A stretch of DNA of 64,000 nucleotides. It comes from Leptotrichia buccalis C-1013-b. GTDB lineage: Bacteria > Fusobacteriota > Fusobacteriia > Fusobacteriales > Leptotrichiaceae. How positions within the stretch are numbered: the stretch's first letter is position 1; every line of letters begins with the position of its first letter. The notes under the pieces were generated by a model. It was not told the origin of the DNA. It saw only the letters and a list, made by a program, of their open reading frames with translations, and did no database searches. Position numbers and translations under genes: made by a program. The stretch is taken from the NCBI RefSeq assembly GCF_000023905.1, contig NC_013192.1, positions 2,294,001 through 2,358,000 on the forward strand, written 5' to 3'. Below are positions 1-8,498 of the stretch, one piece after another.

Positions 1-207
1 TTCTAACTTGTTTATCAAATCATATTTTTCAATATGTTCTTGTAAGCAAAGATATATAAATCTGTGTTCTCTTTTAGGTTTTATATTATTTGTAACATAT
101 TGTATCATCGGTTTATCATGAACCATTATTAATGGTTTTGGCAATTTATATCCTGCATTTGCAAATCGACTTCCTCTTCCTGCCATAGGAACTACTATAT
201 TTAACAT
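1..207 (-). CDS. Sugar-phosphate nucleotidyltransferase-like protein, 3' part cut by window edge
   Basis: The reverse strand opens with ATG at 207 and stays open to the window edge, giving 69 codons of an incomplete protein. The N-terminus VVPMAGRGSRF followed by KLPKPLIMVHDKPM is the nucleotide-binding signature of the NTP_transferase family (G-x-G-x-R-F, then the P-K-P-L/M segment). It would activate a sugar or alditol phosphate with CTP, UTP or GTP in the cytoplasm; the substrate cannot be told. It is the last visible gene of a leftward cluster of cupin, second nucleotidyltransferase, HAD phosphatase and GDPD-like genes, 16 bp downstream of the cupin gene. The family is secure; the specific reaction is unknown. 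Confidence 0.8.
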   Translation of the reverse strand, partial: MLNIVVPMAGRGSRFANAGYKLPKPLIMVHDKPMIQYVTNNIKPKREHRFIYLCLQEHIEKYDLINKLE

Positions 208-223
208 ATTTCTTATCTCTCCT

Positions 224-544
224 TTAACCAGTATACTTATCGTTATTTACTCCTGGAACCTTTACAACAACTGTTATCGTATCTGTTGCTGCTAAAAAAT
301 CTGTTTTTTCTCCTGGTTCCATAACTATGATACTTCCCTCAGTATATTCGATATCATTCATTTTTACAATACCTCTAACTATCACTGTTAATTCTGTTGC
401 TATTTTATGATAATGTTTTTCTCCGTAATCTCCAGCTTTATATTCTTTAACTGCAATTTCTGCATCATTGGTTTTATAAAGTGTCGGTTCAAAATTTCCT
501 ACAAACCATCCACCTTTCATTTTACTAATGTGTGATACCTTCAC
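224..544 (-). CDS. Small cupin-fold protein
   Basis: This 106-aa protein has the shape of a single-domain cupin: GDYGEKHYHKIATELTVIVRG contains the G(X)5HXH-like metal motif (His44 and His46 region) followed by the glutamate, and EGSIIVMEPGEKTDF is the second, less conserved motif. Cupins of this size bind a sugar, alditol or nucleotide-linked metabolite, or act as small isomerases. The start codon overlaps the stop of the upstream nucleotidyltransferase gene by one base (ATG/TAA type coupling), so the two are almost surely translated together. The role in the pathway is not known; a sugar-binding or epimerase role is only a guess from the neighbours. Confidence 0.7.
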   Translation of the reverse strand: MKVSHISKMKGGWFVGNFEPTLYKTNDAEIAVKEYKAGDYGEKHYHKIATELTVIVRGIVKMNDIEYTEGSIIVMEPGEKTDFLAATDTITVVVKVPGVNNDKYTG

Positions 545-1266
545 TATTTTTCTCCTTTTAAATAATCTTCATATTCTTCTCTTCCACTTTGCTTTTTCAA
601 ATTAAAGTAATTTGATTTATCAACTCTGTATACACCAATTTTTTTCTGTTTCAAAACCATTTCATTTAATGAAGGTGCAACATAATAAATGCCGTTTACA
701 CTAGCTCCTTTTTTTATCATAGCAGTTGCTGAATCAAGAAAATCCTTTGCCTTTCTATAATAATAAAATCCTGTTGTTGCATTTTTACTTATTGGTCTTT
801 TTTCCGCTGCCTGTATAACAAAACCATTTTCATCTAATTTCACATAAGACCATTTAGGATGAATATCTTCAAAAATAATAGTTCCAGCATCATAATCATT
901 TTTAATAAAGTTATTTACAACTTCATTTAAATTAATATTCAACACTTGATCAACGCCAACAATAATTAATGGTTCTTCATCATTAATTCCATCAATAGCC
1001 AATAAACAAGTACATACCGATCCTTTTGTTTCTCCTTCGGCTATAATTACTTTAACATTAGGTACTAATAACTTTAGCATATCATCTACATGATATTTAT
1101 AAACATCTTCTCTTTTTACAATAAATATAAACTCAGCATTATCTATTACTGATAAATGTTCATAAACATGTTGTAATACTGTCTTCTTTTCTATTTCATA
1201 CAATGAACGCATATACTGCGTTGTAATACTTTCATTATCTCCACCCATGGGAACTATTATTTTCAC
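544..1266 (-). CDS. Nucleotidyltransferase-like protein of a polysaccharide locus
   Basis: A 240-aa protein beginning with KIIVPMGGDNES, a version of the NTP_transferase glycine-rich loop in which the usual G-x-G-x-R is changed to G-G-D-N-E. The middle contains PLIIVGVDQVLN (the metal-binding Asp position), and the later part ATTGFYYYRKAKDF matches the substrate-side strand and helix of these enzymes. It probably transfers or once transferred a nucleotide to a sugar phosphate. The altered loop, lacking the usual arginine, makes catalysis less certain; it might be a paralogue specialised for another substrate or a binding protein. It abuts the HAD gene upstream with no gap and overlaps the cupin gene by one base. 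Confidence 0.7.
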   Translation of the reverse strand: MKIIVPMGGDNESITTQYMRSLYEIEKKTVLQHVYEHLSVIDNAEFIFIVKREDVYKYHVDDMLKLLVPNVKVIIAEGETKGSVCTCLLAIDGINDEEPLIIVGVDQVLNINLNEVVNNFIKNDYDAGTIIFEDIHPKWSYVKLDENGFVIQAAEKRPISKNATTGFYYYRKAKDFLDSATAMIKKGASVNGIYYVAPSLNEMVLKQKKIGVYRVDKSNYFNLKKQSGREEYEDYLKGEK

Positions 1267-1896
1267 TTATATTACCCCCTCTTCTGCTTTTTTTATATGT
1301 GTCTTTATATTTTCATAATTTACATCATAAACTGTTTCCACTTCCATAACATGTGCTCCTGAGGCTTTTGCAGCAGCAATACCATTAAAATTATCTTCTA
1401 TAATCATGCATTCTTCTGGCTTTAACTGCAATTTTTCTATTGCCTTATTGTAAATTTCAGGATCCGGTTTTCCTTTCTTAACGTCTTGATTGCTCAAAAA
1501 GAAATCCAAATATTCTTTTAAATTACTTTTTTGCATCATCAAATCTATTGTGTTTCTTATTGAATTAGACCCAACAGCTAATTTATATCCTTCACTTTTT
1601 AATTTTGCCAAAGCATACTCATGGTGAAACATAGGAAAGCAATTTGTAAAAATTTTATCTACTGTATATTGTTGTTTTAATTCATTTATAAATTTATGTA
1701 ATTTCCTTGGCAATCCTCTTTCCATACTCAGCATTTCAAGTTTCTTTGATGTTGGTAAACCATCATAAGTAACTAAATGGTCATATCTACTTATTTCATA
1801 TCCGAAAAGAGATAAAGCTTTATTTAAAGCTTCATAATGCCAATCTTTAGCTTCTATAAGCACTCCATCCATATCAAAAATAATAGCTTTTATCAT
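1267..1896 (-). CDS. HAD-IA family phosphatase (beta-phosphoglucomutase-like)
   Basis: The 209-aa protein shows all HAD motifs: IIFDMDGVL (residues 5-13, nucleophile Asp8 and acid Asp10), VGSNS (motif II Ser/Thr), KKGKPDPEIY (motif III Lys) and MIIEDNFNGIAAA (motif IV acidic residue). An alpha-helical cap sits between motifs I and II, as in the phosphoglucomutase/phosphatase subgroup. It would remove or move a phosphate on a small sugar or polyol. Its stop overlaps nothing but the next gene starts directly at 1266, and its ATG overlaps the stop of the GDPD-like gene by one base, so the block from 224 to 2540 looks like one tightly coupled translation unit. Substrate unknown. Confidence 0.85.
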   Translation of the reverse strand: MIKAIIFDMDGVLIEAKDWHYEALNKALSLFGYEISRYDHLVTYDGLPTSKKLEMLSMERGLPRKLHKFINELKQQYTVDKIFTNCFPMFHHEYALAKLKSEGYKLAVGSNSIRNTIDLMMQKSNLKEYLDFFLSNQDVKKGKPDPEIYNKAIEKLQLKPEECMIIEDNFNGIAAAKASGAHVMEVETVYDVNYENIKTHIKKAEEGVI

Positions 1897-2540
1897 TACT
1901 TAACCAACTCCTCATTAAAAAAATCGTTTGCATCATCAGGTACATCTGTACATAATATAATTTTTGAATAATCTATATTAAAACCTTTTAATTTCTTCCA
2001 AAAATCTAAATATGACTGTGAATGTAATTCTGGAGATACTAGACATATTTTTTTCCCATTTTTTATATGTTTTAAAATCAATTCTTCTGTTATCCAACTA
2101 TCATCATAAAAAGCATCTATCCAAACTCCTTGAGATTCTTTATACAATAATAAAGGCTCAACTTCATATTCGCTTTGCCTAGTAAACACATTAAAATCAT
2201 TTTCACAATAATATATCATTTGGGGAGCAGACATATCAAAGCAGAAATAATTTGTTATATTATTTTCCTTCAAAAGTTTTGATAATTTTTCTCCTAATCC
2301 ATCCGCTTTTATATTTATAGCAAAACAAAGATTATTATTATACTTTGCAAGTTCTTTAAAAAGTTCTTCTGCGAGCATACAATTTTTATTTGCTGGATCA
2401 TGGGATATAACTAATTTTCCAACGTAATCACGTATATCTGATTCTATTCCATAACCTTTTACAAATGCCTTTTTTAAAGCTGATTCAGTATTTTTTTCTG
2501 ATACTTTTTTCCAATATCCTCTATGAGCTAGTATTATCAT
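1896..2540 (-). CDS. Glycerophosphodiester phosphodiesterase-family protein
   Basis: This 214-aa protein starts ILAHRGYWKKVSEKNTESAL and continues GIESDIRDYVGKLVISHD. That is the HR(X)nEXD(X)nH signature of the GDPD TIM-barrel family: His6-Arg7 in strand 1, Glu and Asp of the ESD motif near residues 33-35, and the His of ISHD near residue 47. There is no signal peptide, so it acts in the cytoplasm. In a polysaccharide locus it could act on a glycerophospho- or other phosphodiester-linked intermediate rather than in lipid turnover. It is shorter than typical GlpQ (about 240-330 aa). Family call is firm; substrate is inference from context. Confidence 0.85.
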   Translation of the reverse strand: MIILAHRGYWKKVSEKNTESALKKAFVKGYGIESDIRDYVGKLVISHDPANKNCMLAEELFKELAKYNNNLCFAINIKADGLGEKLSKLLKENNITNYFCFDMSAPQMIYYCENDFNVFTRQSEYEVEPLLLYKESQGVWIDAFYDDSWITEELILKHIKNGKKICLVSPELHSQSYLDFWKKLKGFNIDYSKIILCTDVPDDANDFFNEELVK

Positions 2541-2558
2541 TCTTATTTTACCTCTTTT

Positions 2559-3263
2559 TTATTTTATATTTCGTCTTTTTAAATTTTTACTAAATTCTAA
2601 TGTTCTTTTTGATAATTTTATTTTTGATTTCAATCCTGTATTCCAACTTGATTTTCCATAAAGTCTTTTAGGAAAAATAACATTTATTCTTCTAATTTTT
2701 AGTTTTAATTTTTTTGCCATATATAGAGCATACAAATCCAATGAAAAATCTTTTGGTGGATTTTTCCATTCTTTAAAAAAGTTTTTATGAAAAATATTTG
2801 GCTGTGCATTTATTTCTGTCAATATCTTTCCTAAATAAAAAGTTTCAAATATGGACATACCCATTGAAAAAAATTTATCTCCTAATTTTCTCTTTCTTCT
2901 TCTTCCTTTAATATAAATATTTTTATTCCAATTATTTTCTTCTAATAATTTATAAGCTTTTAAAGCATCATTAGGATCTGTTTGTAAATCAGCATGTAAC
3001 CAACCTATAAATTCCCCTTTTGCTTCTTTTAATCCTTGCACAATTCCGTAACCATATCCCTGATTTACATCAACATTGACATTTCTAGCAAATTCATAAT
3101 TAGGAAGTAATTCTTTTAAAACTTCAGCCGAATTATCTGTAGAACCATTATTTACTAATATTATTTCGATATCTTCTGTTTTTATAATTTTTTTAAATTT
3201 CTCAAGAATCAATGGTATATTTTTTTCCTCATTATAACAAGGTATAATTATTGACATTTTCAT
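2559..3263 (-). CDS. Family 2 glycosyltransferase
   Basis: A GT-A glycosyltransferase. SIIIPCYNEEKNI at the N-terminus is the GT2 opening strand, ILVNNGSTDNS the nucleotide-binding segment, and GWLHADLQTDP the DxD-like metal site. I place the start at 3263 (ATG AAA ATG) because AAGGAG lies 7 bases upstream there; the longer frame to 3305 has no ribosome site and would overlap the next gene. The size (234 aa) and lack of C-terminal membrane helices suggest a dolichol-phosphate-mannose-synthase-like or soluble transferase. Directly upstream is a GtrA-type membrane gene, the classic partner of bactoprenol-linked sugar transferases, so the pair may load a sugar onto undecaprenyl phosphate and flip it. 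Confidence 0.9.
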   Translation of the reverse strand: MKMSIIIPCYNEEKNIPLILEKFKKIIKTEDIEIILVNNGSTDNSAEVLKELLPNYEFARNVNVDVNQGYGYGIVQGLKEAKGEFIGWLHADLQTDPNDALKAYKLLEENNWNKNIYIKGRRRKRKLGDKFFSMGMSIFETFYLGKILTEINAQPNIFHKNFFKEWKNPPKDFSLDLYALYMAKKLKLKIRRINVIFPKRLYGKSSWNTGLKSKIKLSKRTLEFSKNLKRRNIK

Positions 3264-3283
3264 AACTTTCTCCTTTTCTCTAT

Positions 3284-3685
3284 TTACTTTATAAATATAA
3301 ACCATTTATTTAATACAAAAGTTACCAGAATCATAACAGTTGTTAATATCAATCTACTCCAATAAACTGGAAATCCAAATATACTAACAGCTATATAGAA
3401 TAACAATGTGTCAACTATTAGTGATAGTACTCTCATAACTAAAAACTTTAGAAATTGTTTTTTTGCTTCTGTGGTATTTCCTCTAGCTGATTCTAAAAAA
3501 ACATATCTTTGATTTAAAATATAATTAACAATCACACTAATTGTATATGAAATAATATTAGCCAAAACATAATATATTCCAAAATCAATAAAAATTTTTA
3601 ATAAATATAAATTTACAACTGTCGTAATAGTTCCAGAGATTCCATATTTAAATATTTCTACTATTTGTTTTTTCAAACATTTCAT
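3284..3685 (-). CDS. GtrA-like four-helix membrane protein
   Basis: The 133-aa protein has four predicted membrane helices and the family hallmark FKYGISGTITTVVNL near the N-terminus, VNYILNQRYVF after helix 2 and FVLNKWFIF at the end, all typical of GtrA/DPMS-flippase-like proteins. Members flip bactoprenol-linked glucose or arabinose across the inner membrane. The adjacent downstream GT2 gene (2559-3263) would make the lipid-linked sugar. Together with the large membrane protein at 3897-6185 it resembles a three-part serotype-modification cassette (flippase, loading transferase, membrane-bound transferase), although a 154-bp transposon-like element now separates that gene. Confidence 0.9.
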   Translation of the reverse strand: MKCLKKQIVEIFKYGISGTITTVVNLYLLKIFIDFGIYYVLANIISYTISVIVNYILNQRYVFLESARGNTTEAKKQFLKFLVMRVLSLIVDTLLFYIAVSIFGFPVYWSRLILTTVMILVTFVLNKWFIFIK

Positions 3686-3740
3686 CCTTTCACATTTTTT
3701 AAGATATCATTTATTTCATTATTTCACAAAATTTCTAATT

Positions 3741-3894
3741 TTATTAGGCTATGTCTGAAAACTCAAAATCTATGTTATTTTTAATGTTTTTTTGATTTTA
3801 TAAATTACGATAAAATCAGTAATTATTATTTTTGATTTTAGAAAAATTTGTTAAAACTTTATCATTTGGAGAGTTTTCAGACGCGCCCTAATAA
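3741..3894. mobile_element. MITE-like element with 24-bp imperfect terminal inverted repeats
   Basis: The left end (3741-3764) and the reverse complement of the right end (3871-3894) agree at 20 of 24 positions: both read TTATTAGG, four variable bases, then GTCTGAAAACTC. The interior is about 106 bp, non-coding, and contains a small palindrome of GATTTTAT with ATAAAATC near 3793-3816. The size, shared ends and lack of a reading frame fit a miniature inverted-repeat element or a deleted insertion sequence. It sits between the GtrA and the large membrane-protein genes, both leftward. No clear target duplication is visible because the flanks are themselves AT-rich and partly palindromic. Confidence 0.55.
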
Positions 3895-3896
3895 AT

Positions 3897-6185
3897 TTAT
3901 TTTAAAGCTATTCCATACAATACAGTAGGAAAAACATATGCTTCTTGAGAATCTTCTGTAAATATTTCAATTTTTGATATCTTCACTCTTTTGTAATTTC
4001 TAAACCCTATATTTTTTCTAGCTTTATCATTCAGTTGATTTAATTCAACTACAACATTTCCATTACTATCATAACCTCTAACTTTTAACTTATTAAAATT
4101 ATCAGCTCTTAATCTTGTCAAATATAAATGTGTTAAATATATTGGAGATTCAAAATTTATTTCATGAATTTGTTTAATTATATAAGGGTTTATAAACATT
4201 TTTTTTATTTTAGTATCATCTCTAATTATTGGATGAATGTCTCTATATCCTGTATAATGAACATCTACATTTTTAGAAGTACTCCAAAAACTTGGTTCTA
4301 TTGGTATTAAATATTCATTCTCATTATAAAATTTTGAATATATACTCCAATCTGAATATGATTCTTTTAAATTTGGTAACAATGAATTATCAAATATTAA
4401 AAATCTTGTAAACAGTAATAATCCTATGAGTGTATATACCCTACTTTTCTTTCTATCATCTTTTTCTTCTTTTAAATAATTATAAATAAATAAAATTCCA
4501 AAAAATATGATAGGTATTAGTATAAAAAATGAATGTCTATTCTCAATTATTCCTGATGTACTTTTCCAACTAATTTTATCATTTGAAATTTTCGATACTA
4601 TATTGAGTAAAGTTGCTCCAAAAGTAATCATTATTAAAGCAACAGAAATAATACTCTCCTTATTTCTATATCTATATAAATAATAGATACCTGAAATTAT
4701 TCCTAAAATAGTTATTATTGAAAATATAAGATTCATATTTAAAATATTGGAACTAGTAATATTAGGATAAAATAAATATCTTACATTTTGAAAAATTGGA
4801 TAAAATATATTATTGACTATATCTATAAAATTAAGATTTACATCAGAATTTGAATAAACTTTCCATCCATCTTTATTAAAGTACATATACATTACTTGAA
4901 ATAACGCTGATAATCCTAACAAAAATAGATATATTTTTTGCCTTCTATATATTTTTTTCCAAAAAATAATAGAAATTAATACAGATATTGGCAAAAAAAG
5001 TAAAAAATACGATTTTGAAAAGCACAAAATTGGTACTGATATCATCAGTAATATAAATTTTTTCTTACTTAAAGATTCAAAATCTAACAATGAAATCAGT
5101 ATTATCGCCACTAAATTAAAATAAGGAAGATCTACAAAAACATGTGTTTCAAAAAATGGAAATATTGAAAAATTTCCTAAAATCAAGCTGACTGTAAATC
5201 TAAAAAATATACTTCCATATTTTTTATAATTGTTTAATATAAATACTGAATTTATAGATAACATTAATAACATAGCAAAATTCTGCATTAATATAACTGA
5301 TATTCGAGGTGACATTCTTAGACCTTTGACTACTATTAATGTTATTAATCTCAAATATAAGGGCAGATATCCTGCATCCATACTAAATAAATTCTTTATG
5401 GTACCCATAGTCGTCACATTAACAAAATAATTAGTAACTATCTCAGCAAAAGGTTCTGTGAATATTGTTACTGTTGGAGCTTTTATTGTTATTAAAAAAT
5501 ATATTAACACTATTGTTGTAAAATACAATTTTTTATCCTTTTCTCTCTCCATTAATCTATCTATATATAAAAGCAAAAAAAATATAAATATAGTTAAAGC
5601 AATCTGAACTCTAGTCATACTATTTACTTCTCTATATTCCATTTTTTGTAAAATACCTTTTCCTGTATTTTGGTTATTTACAACCATTTTACCCAAAGAA
5701 ACATCTTCTGATTTATACACAGTAACAGCATTTCCAGCTACCCCGTCTATACCCTCTATTACTAACCGAGCCATACCTTTCTTAAATGCCTTATAATTTA
5801 AATTGATATATCTTACATCATTATCTTTTAATTTCGATATATCTATCAATTCTTCTTTTTCAACAGAATTTTGAACTATCTTTACTCTTATTTTACCTGT
5901 ATTTTTTCTAGCATAGGTTGCAAATATAATACCATATTTTTTCATATTTTTTGGAATATATATGTCCTGGTATATTTGAGTTCCCTTTAAAATCTCGCTT
6001 TCAGCTTCTACATTAATATCATTTGTAGAAATTTTAACTTCTGTATCTGAAATTATATAACTTATACAAGAAATTAAAATCCCTATAGCTAAAAACAAAA
6101 ACGGTAATTTTTTTCTCAATTTTTTTATTGCTATCATAATATAACTTTGTATGATAAATATATAATTAATTATATAAAATAACAT
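3897..6185 (-). CDS. Large polytopic membrane protein of the polysaccharide locus
   Basis: The 762-aa protein starts at the ATG at 6185, which has AAAGGAG just upstream; the internal ATG used by some callers lacks one. A first membrane helix (residues about 25-45) is followed by a beta-rich periplasmic stretch (about 50-185), then some ten membrane helices (about 190-590) and a C-terminal soluble part of roughly 150 residues. This plan is that of membrane-bound glycosyltransferases or GtrC-like serotype-conversion proteins that take sugars from a polyprenyl carrier at the outer face. No catalytic motif can be named with confidence. The GtrA and GT2 genes downstream support the same idea. Function is inference. 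Confidence 0.6.
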   Translation of the reverse strand: MLFYIINYIFIIQSYIMIAIKKLRKKLPFLFLAIGILISCISYIISDTEVKISTNDINVEAESEILKGTQIYQDIYIPKNMKKYGIIFATYARKNTGKIRVKIVQNSVEKEELIDISKLKDNDVRYINLNYKAFKKGMARLVIEGIDGVAGNAVTVYKSEDVSLGKMVVNNQNTGKGILQKMEYREVNSMTRVQIALTIFIFFLLLYIDRLMEREKDKKLYFTTIVLIYFLITIKAPTVTIFTEPFAEIVTNYFVNVTTMGTIKNLFSMDAGYLPLYLRLITLIVVKGLRMSPRISVILMQNFAMLLMLSINSVFILNNYKKYGSIFFRFTVSLILGNFSIFPFFETHVFVDLPYFNLVAIILISLLDFESLSKKKFILLMISVPILCFSKSYFLLFLPISVLISIIFWKKIYRRQKIYLFLLGLSALFQVMYMYFNKDGWKVYSNSDVNLNFIDIVNNIFYPIFQNVRYLFYPNITSSNILNMNLIFSIITILGIISGIYYLYRYRNKESIISVALIMITFGATLLNIVSKISNDKISWKSTSGIIENRHSFFILIPIIFFGILFIYNYLKEEKDDRKKSRVYTLIGLLLFTRFLIFDNSLLPNLKESYSDWSIYSKFYNENEYLIPIEPSFWSTSKNVDVHYTGYRDIHPIIRDDTKIKKMFINPYIIKQIHEINFESPIYLTHLYLTRLRADNFNKLKVRGYDSNGNVVVELNQLNDKARKNIGFRNYKRVKISKIEIFTEDSQEAYVFPTVLYGIALK

Positions 6186-6201
6186 ACTCTCCTTTCTCTA
6201 A

Positions 6202-7313
6202 ATACAATAGTTATTTGTAAAAGTCGAAAAAATCTAAAAAGATTCAAGACTTTTTCAATATATAATAATGATTTTTCTAAAATCTTAGAGGTATAATTTA
6301 TTACCGCATAAATTATCCAAAGGAAGAATTATCATGCCTAAATTTAATCCAAAAATATCTCTTTCTGACATTTACAATAATCTTATACCTCTCCAACGAG
6401 TTTCGTATTTTCTGACGTTTTAATAACAAATCCCTGACGCTTCCTAGTTTTCTAGATTCAGAACCAATTATTATGACAATCTTGCCGTCATGTTCAAAAA
6501 TCTAGTTGATATTACTGAACCTATATGCCATAAAATCAATAAAAAAAATTTAAATATTTTATTTATGACACTTCCGGAATTGAACTGCCTGTCAAGAAAA
6601 GCAACCCAAAATTTCTTGAAACTAAACTTGATAAAGTTAAAAAATTTTCTAGCAGCAATAAGGATAATTCTGACTTCAACCCGATGCCATTGCCTATTCC
6701 AAGCTTCCTGAGTCTGTCTCTGCCAACCCTGATACAAACACGGACATTTCTGTTATATCCTCAAGTTTGAAATCCTTATCAATGAATTGGATATTCCAAG
6801 ATTTGTTTTCTTTTTTAATGATAATTTAAAATCAGCATACTCTGATAAGTCTGACATTGACAAGAAAGTCACGATTACAAAGTTCCTAAAACTATGGAAG
6901 ATTGTCTATACAACCGTTAAAAAAATTTCAAACTCTATCCGAGAATGCAAAGAGATACTGAACATTGGAAAAACCTATACAGATACAGAGTTCAAATTGA
7001 ACGGACAATTAACTTGATAAAAGATACCTTCTCTATAAATTACAGGAAATCCTACCGTATCGTTCCCTACTGTTATAAGCTTATCGGAATCATTCTGATA
7101 AATGATATACATCAGTAAAAAAAATTCAAGGAGAATACGTAAATTGACTATTTCTTAAACAACAGTTCATAATTTTTTTAACTGGAGCATTCCATCCTAT
7201 TTTTTAGTATCTATTTTCAAAATTCAACTTTTATCATTAATTTTTTTATTTTATGTTTTTTTGTTGTGACTTTTACAATTGCTTATTAAATACAATTAGT
7301 CATTTATAAAAGT
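6202..7313. repeat. Imperfect direct repeats flanking a decayed transposase
   Basis: A 23-base stretch at 6202-6224 (ATACAAT, AGTTATTTGTAAAAGT) recurs with three differences at 7290-7313 (ATACAATTAGTCATTTATAAAAGT) in the same orientation. In addition TTGTAAAAGTC at 6215-6225 has its reverse complement GACTTTTACAA at 7269-7279. The repeats bracket the decayed transposase at 6334-7118, so they are probably the remains of element ends or of an older nested insertion. Outside the pseudogene, 7119-7513 shows no gene; it is AT-rich spacer leading to the prs stop. Confidence 0.4.
6334..7118 (+). pseudogene. Decayed DDE transposase (IS1182/IS4-type)
   Basis: Fragments of a transposase can be read on the plus strand in several frames. 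It opens with ATG at 6334 (MPKFNPKISLSDIYNNL), continues after stops with a KINKK segment, then TSGIELPVKKSNPKFLETKL, then LPESVSANPDTN, and ends with ERTINLIKDTFSINYRKSY (from 6999) and a stop at 7116-7118. The order and wording (DTSGIE near the first catalytic Asp, PES-SANPD, and the R-T-I-N-L-I-KDTF tail) are those of a DDE transposase family common in fusobacteria. At least three frameshifts or stops and a missing middle part make it non-functional. Family name is recalled, not searched. Confidence 0.65.
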
Positions 7314-7513
7314 TTAAAATCTCTAATAATATAGTGTTTTTTTAAGTTTTAACACTTTTTACCAGTAGTTTTATAATAAATTCGTTATTTAAAGGGGGTT
7401 AGTATAAAATCTCACTATCAAATAATTCTGTATAATAATTTAAAATCTTTTTTTATTTAAACAAAAAACTACACCTTTTATTTTATATTAAAAACTTTAG
7501 GTGCAATCCTTTA

Positions 7514-8494
7514 CTAATTTTCTGTTGGAATTTCAAATAAATCACTTATTGCTTCATTTGTTGCTATTCTTTTTATTATTTCAGCAAACATCTTACTCGC
7601 TGTAAGTACTCTTAATTTATTAAAAATTTTATCTTTAGGCAATTCTATACTATCTGTTATTACAACTTCTGTAAATGCTGAATTTTTCAATCTTTCAATT
7701 GCTGGTCCTGAGAAGACTGCATGTGTTGCACATCCGTAAACTTTTGTTGCACCTTTGTCTATCAATGCCTGAGCTGCATTACAAATTGTTCCTGCTGTAT
7801 CAATCATATCATCTATCAAAATTGCTTTCTTACCTTTTATATCTCCAATTATGTTCATAACTTCTGATACATTTGCTTTTGCCCTTCTCTTATCAATTAT
7901 TGCTAGTGGTGTATGCAACCAGTTTGCTAATCCTCTAGCTCTTTTTACTCCTCCAACGTCAGGCGATACTACAACTGTATCTTCTGGGCTGAATCTGTAT
8001 TTTATAAAGTGTTTTGCTAAAATTGGTAACGCTTCCATATGGTCTACTGGAATATCAAAGAACCCTTGAATTTGTCTTGCATGTAAATCCATTGTAATTA
8101 CTCTTGTCGCTCCTGCTACTGTCAATAAATTTGCCACTAATTTTGATGTAATTGGCTCTCTTGGGCTTGCTTTTCTGTCTTGCCTTGCATATCCATAATA
8201 TGGAATTACTGCTGTTATTTCTTTTGCTGATGCTCTTCTCAATGCATCAATAAATATTAATAATTCCATCAAACTTTCATTTACTGGTTTCGAAATTGAT
8301 TGAATAACAAATACTTTACAACCTCTAATACTTTCATTTGATTTTACAAAAGTCTCACCATCTGCAAATTTTACTATCTGATTTGAAGATAAGTCTATTT
8401 CAAGATATTCTGCTATTTTTTTTGCTAGTTCTTTACTTGATAACCCCGCAAAAATTCTTATTTTTTCTTTATCTTCTTTACTCAAAGATATCAT
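7514..8494 (-). CDS. prs: Ribose-phosphate pyrophosphokinase (PRPP synthetase)
   Basis: Full-length (326 aa) class I PRPP synthetase, which makes PRPP from ribose-5-phosphate and ATP for nucleotide, His and Trp synthesis. Visible motifs: SGLSSKELA-type N-terminus, YYGYARQDRK (ATP-binding flexible loop), TMDLHARQIQGFF (metal and ATP site), VVSPDVGGVKRAR, and ILIDDMIDTAGTI, the PRPP-binding loop. It lies 4 bp downstream of the 674-aa HAD-type gene, so it is apparently transcribed as the promoter-distal gene of the polysaccharide operon. A decayed transposon follows it. The placement suggests either chance fusion of operons or a need for ribose-5-phosphate chemistry in this cluster. Assignment is secure. 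Confidence 0.97.
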   Translation of the reverse strand: MISLSKEDKEKIRIFAGLSSKELAKKIAEYLEIDLSSNQIVKFADGETFVKSNESIRGCKVFVIQSISKPVNESLMELLIFIDALRRASAKEITAVIPYYGYARQDRKASPREPITSKLVANLLTVAGATRVITMDLHARQIQGFFDIPVDHMEALPILAKHFIKYRFSPEDTVVVSPDVGGVKRARGLANWLHTPLAIIDKRRAKANVSEVMNIIGDIKGKKAILIDDMIDTAGTICNAAQALIDKGATKVYGCATHAVFSGPAIERLKNSAFTEVVITDSIELPKDKIFNKLRVLTASKMFAEIIKRIATNEAISDLFEIPTEN

Positions 8495-8498
8495 TTTA

